Below are positions 6,708 through 8,319 of a stretch of 8,319 nt of DNA, piece after piece. The first letter of the stretch is position 1; each line of letters begins with the position of its first letter. The position numbers and the translations under genes are program-made. The notes under the pieces were generated by a model that worked only from the letters and a program-made list of their open reading frames with translations, did not search any database and was not told the DNA's origin. The stretch is from Candidatus Woesearchaeota archaeon (GTDB taxonomy: Archaea > Nanobdellota > Nanobdellia > Woesearchaeales > UBA11576): the NCBI GenBank assembly GCA_027083015.1, contig JALWQS010000020.1, positions 1-8,319 of the forward strand. The letters run 5' to 3'.

Positions 6708-6776
6708 TTTTTAAGGCTTTAAATACTTGAGACCTTCTGAAAGAACATTTTAGAGCTGTTTTTAAAATGCTTTAAA
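6708..6776 (+). repeat. Degenerate direct repeat TTTTTAA...GCTTTAAA
   Basis: TTTTTAA at 6708-6714 followed by GCTTTAAA at 6716-6723 recurs as TTTTTAA at 6759-6765 and GCTTTAAA at 6769-6776, about 52 bases apart. Either copy may act as a TATA-like element or regulator site for the flanking divergent genes. In such AT-rich sequence, chance cannot be excluded. Confidence 0.35.
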
Positions 6777-6790
6777 CATGATTGAGGTTA

Positions 6791-6799
6791 TTTAAAAAG
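6791..6799 (+). promoter_or_regulatory. Possible TATA box for the DNA polymerase gene
   Basis: TTTAAAAAG lies 65 bases before the ATG at 6864 and would start transcription near 6820-6825, a leader of about 40 bases. The same nine bases occur at 3050-3058, 71 bases before the membrane-protein ATG. No ribosome binding site precedes either start. Confidence 0.35.
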
Positions 6800-6863
6800 A
6801 GGTTCTTATGATTTTTTTGTTTTGTTTGGTTTCCGACGTCAAGTCTTTATTGAACTTGTTATC

Positions 6864-8319
6864 ATGGTATCAAAAAAGTTTTCGCGGAAGGGGGATATTG
6901 AGAAGCGCTTACTCAGAGCTTTGAACACTTTTGCTCGTGGAACTTCACAGACTTTTGAGCTTGAAGGCAAGAAGCGCAGGGAGAATTTTCTTGAGCTTTA
7001 TTTTCGCAATGGTTTTTTTGGTTTTGGTCCTTTGCTTTTCAGGATCCGTGATGAGAGTCTTGTCGGTCTTAAGCCGCGCGAGTTCATTGATGTGAATTTT
7101 TCTTATCCAGATCTTTTTATAGAGATGGATCCTGATTTTTATACTATGGTTCTTGCTCAGAAGACTTTACATGAGCTTATGAGGCGGTATGCTGAGGAGA
7201 AAGTTCGTGGTATTGATGACCGGCACGTGAAGGATGCTATTGTTTCTCAAAGGTCTCATCTTGAGGATCTTGTCAGGGCAGTCCATCCTGATAATCATGT
7301 CAGGTTTGATAAGGATTCTGCGAGGATCCTTATCAGGAAGAAGCAGGGTTATGATCTTGGCGGCAAGAAAGATGAGAAGGAAGTGCTTGATATCCTAGGT
7401 CAGATGCTCTCCTATGATATTGAGACTTGTAGGTGGTGGTCTGAGGACTGGTACACTGATCTTGTCGCTTTATCGCGCTCTGTTGACGGAGGTATCGAGG
7501 ATTTTTTGTTGGGGATCTATCCGCATATCTTTGAGCTTAAGCATGCTAAGTATATGGCGCTTGATGATGAGCTGTTGTTAAGGCAGAGGACTGCTGATTT
7601 TCTTAGGCGTTCTGCTGTCGGTGTTACGCAGAACGGTATCAATTATGATAATTCCCATCTTATGCGTCGTCGGTGGGATGGCAAGCGTTGGGTTTCTGAC
7701 AGGTCTTTTTTCCCTGGTTGTGACTTGCGTCAGTTCAGGGTCGCGGCTGCTGGTGAGAAAGGTTGGGGGACGAAGCTTGTAAGGTATGATGGTCTTGATA
7801 TTGATTTGTTTGTGGTATCGACAAATTACCTGAATGATTTTTTGCCTGATAAGAAGCTTGAGACTTTGAGTGAGTTCTTTGGTATCATGGAACATCATAT
7901 ATATCCTGATGGTGTTTTTGTTCCTGAGCGAAAGAAGGCTTTCAAGAAGTCTCTTAATTATGCGCAGCTTGATGAGTGCGTCGCCAGTTATGATGAATCG
8001 GGACTTCCTGAAGATATTCTTCCCAGATTGTTGTATGCTGAGGATGATTCTCGCGTCCCTCTTTTTTTGGCTCAGCGTGTTATCCCTCTGTTGAAGGAGA
8101 TCGCTCGTTCCTGTGGCGTCTCTTACCAGTCAGTCTTTAATGATAGTCCTGCGAAGGTCACTAAACGATGGTGGGATAGGTTTTATTATCATCATTGGGG
8201 CAAGGTCCGTCTTGAGCATTTTGATCCTCAGAGGAAGGGTCTTGAGTCCTGGGATATGACGAATTTTGCTCTGCCTCCAGAACCCGAGGTTCATTCTGGT
8301 GTTGAAAGCGATGTTAGTG
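6864..8319 (+). CDS. Family B DNA polymerase, N-terminal and 3'-5' exonuclease part (485 codons, 3' end outside window)
   Basis: Open from ATG 6864 to the right edge without a stop. Residues 182-187, LSYDIE, give Exo I (Asp185, Glu187). Residues 257-266, NGINYDNSHL, give Exo II (Asp262), and YAQLD at 366-370 gives Exo III (Tyr366, Asp370). Between II and III, the GLDIDLF (310-316) and DKKLETLSEFFGI (329-341) stretches fit the usual polymerase B pattern (GR..lDl, then yKLd.va..ll). The four proofreading carboxylates are all present. The first ~180 residues are charged and do not look like the standard archaeal N-terminal/uracil-pocket domain as I know it. The palm motifs (DxxSLYPS, DTD) would lie beyond 8319, so polymerase activity is inferred. 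ATG 6864 is the first ATG after an in-frame TGA at 6783-6785. The nuclease gene is the divergent neighbour. Likely role: replication or repair synthesis. Confidence 0.85.
   Translation, partial: MVSKKFSRKGDIEKRLLRALNTFARGTSQTFELEGKKRRENFLELYFRNGFFGFGPLLFRIRDESLVGLKPREFIDVNFSYPDLFIEMDPDFYTMVLAQKTLHELMRRYAEEKVRGIDDRHVKDAIVSQRSHLEDLVRAVHPDNHVRFDKDSARILIRKKQGYDLGGKKDEKEVLDILGQMLSYDIETCRWWSEDWYTDLVALSRSVDGGIEDFLLGIYPHIFELKHAKYMALDDELLLRQRTADFLRRSAVGVTQNGINYDNSHLMRRRWDGKRWVSDRSFFPGCDLRQFRVAAAGEKGWGTKLVRYDGLDIDLFVVSTNYLNDFLPDKKLETLSEFFGIMEHHIYPDGVFVPERKKAFKKSLNYAQLDECVASYDESGLPEDILPRLLYAEDDSRVPLFLAQRVIPLLKEIARSCGVSYQSVFNDSPAKVTKRWWDRFYYHHWGKVRLEHFDPQRKGLESWDMTNFALPPEPEVHSGVESDVS

Larger units (their letters stand above)
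6502..6863. other. Divergent intergenic region between the nuclease and polymerase genes
   Basis: No gene of convincing length is seen. From the left it holds a polypyrimidine tract (plus strand, 6534-6624), a TATA-like element for the nuclease near 6645-6655, and several TTTTTAA and GCTTTAAA motifs between about 6626 and 6799. A TTTAAAAAG stands 65 bases before the polymerase ATG, and a GACGTC palindrome is at 6835-6840. I see no tRNA and no convincing C/D-box RNA. Confidence 0.6.

Noticed and set aside
6640..6863. C/D-box or other small RNA gene
   Set aside because: An isolated CTGA and TGATTGA-like string occur, but no paired C/D and C'/D' boxes with sensible spacing and no tRNA-like fold.
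7578..7898. 106-codon open frame on the minus strand
   Set aside because: It lies entirely within and antisense to the polymerase exonuclease domain, with no recognisable features.
6864..8319. Casposon or protein-primed viral polymerase
   Set aside because: No Cas1, terminal inverted repeats or terminal protein is seen, and the palm region with its TPR insertions lies outside the window.

Overview
The window looks archaeal. It carries an archaeal/eukaryotic-type isoleucyl-tRNA synthetase, a family B DNA polymerase, AT-rich TATA-type promoters and genes with little or no leader. A small cytosolic helical module joined to membrane spans resembles proteins I associate with DPANN lineages (Woesearchaeota and relatives). 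That lineage guess is an inference from memory, not something the sequence proves.

Layout. From 2905 down to the left edge, on the minus strand, lies IleRS. Its reading frame is cut by one in-frame TAA at 494-496 and then resumes in the same frame as recognisable IleRS C-terminus. A 223-base divergent promoter region follows. From 3129, on the plus strand, is a small multi-span membrane protein, likewise cut by one in-frame TAG (3588-3590) and continuing in frame to a TGA at 3831-3833. Tandem 9-mers and a bulged hairpin at 3831-3868 separate it from the convergent next gene. From 6501 to 3898, minus strand, is an 867-residue protein whose C-terminal third has all the landmarks of a RecB/Cas4-like PD-(D/E)XK nuclease with a four-cysteine (probable Fe-S) arrangement. 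Its first ~570 residues I do not recognise. A ~350-base divergent intergenic region with a striking polypyrimidine tract follows. From 6864 to the right edge, plus strand, is the N-terminal part (485 codons) of a divergent family B DNA polymerase with all three proofreading exonuclease motifs; its polymerase palm lies beyond the window.

How the parts may relate. IleRS is housekeeping. The nuclease and polymerase are divergent neighbours sharing one intergenic region, and could form a replication or repair pair of unusual architecture. This is the best candidate here for an undescribed system, but only gene adjacency supports the link. No CRISPR array, tRNA, rRNA, insertion sequence or integrase was seen. 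The plus strand is T-rich over A in genes of both orientations, so codon use differs between plus- and minus-strand genes.

The main caveat is the two internal stops (TAA and TAG) in adjacent genes. They could be sequence errors, real nonsense mutations or readthrough, and the window alone cannot decide.
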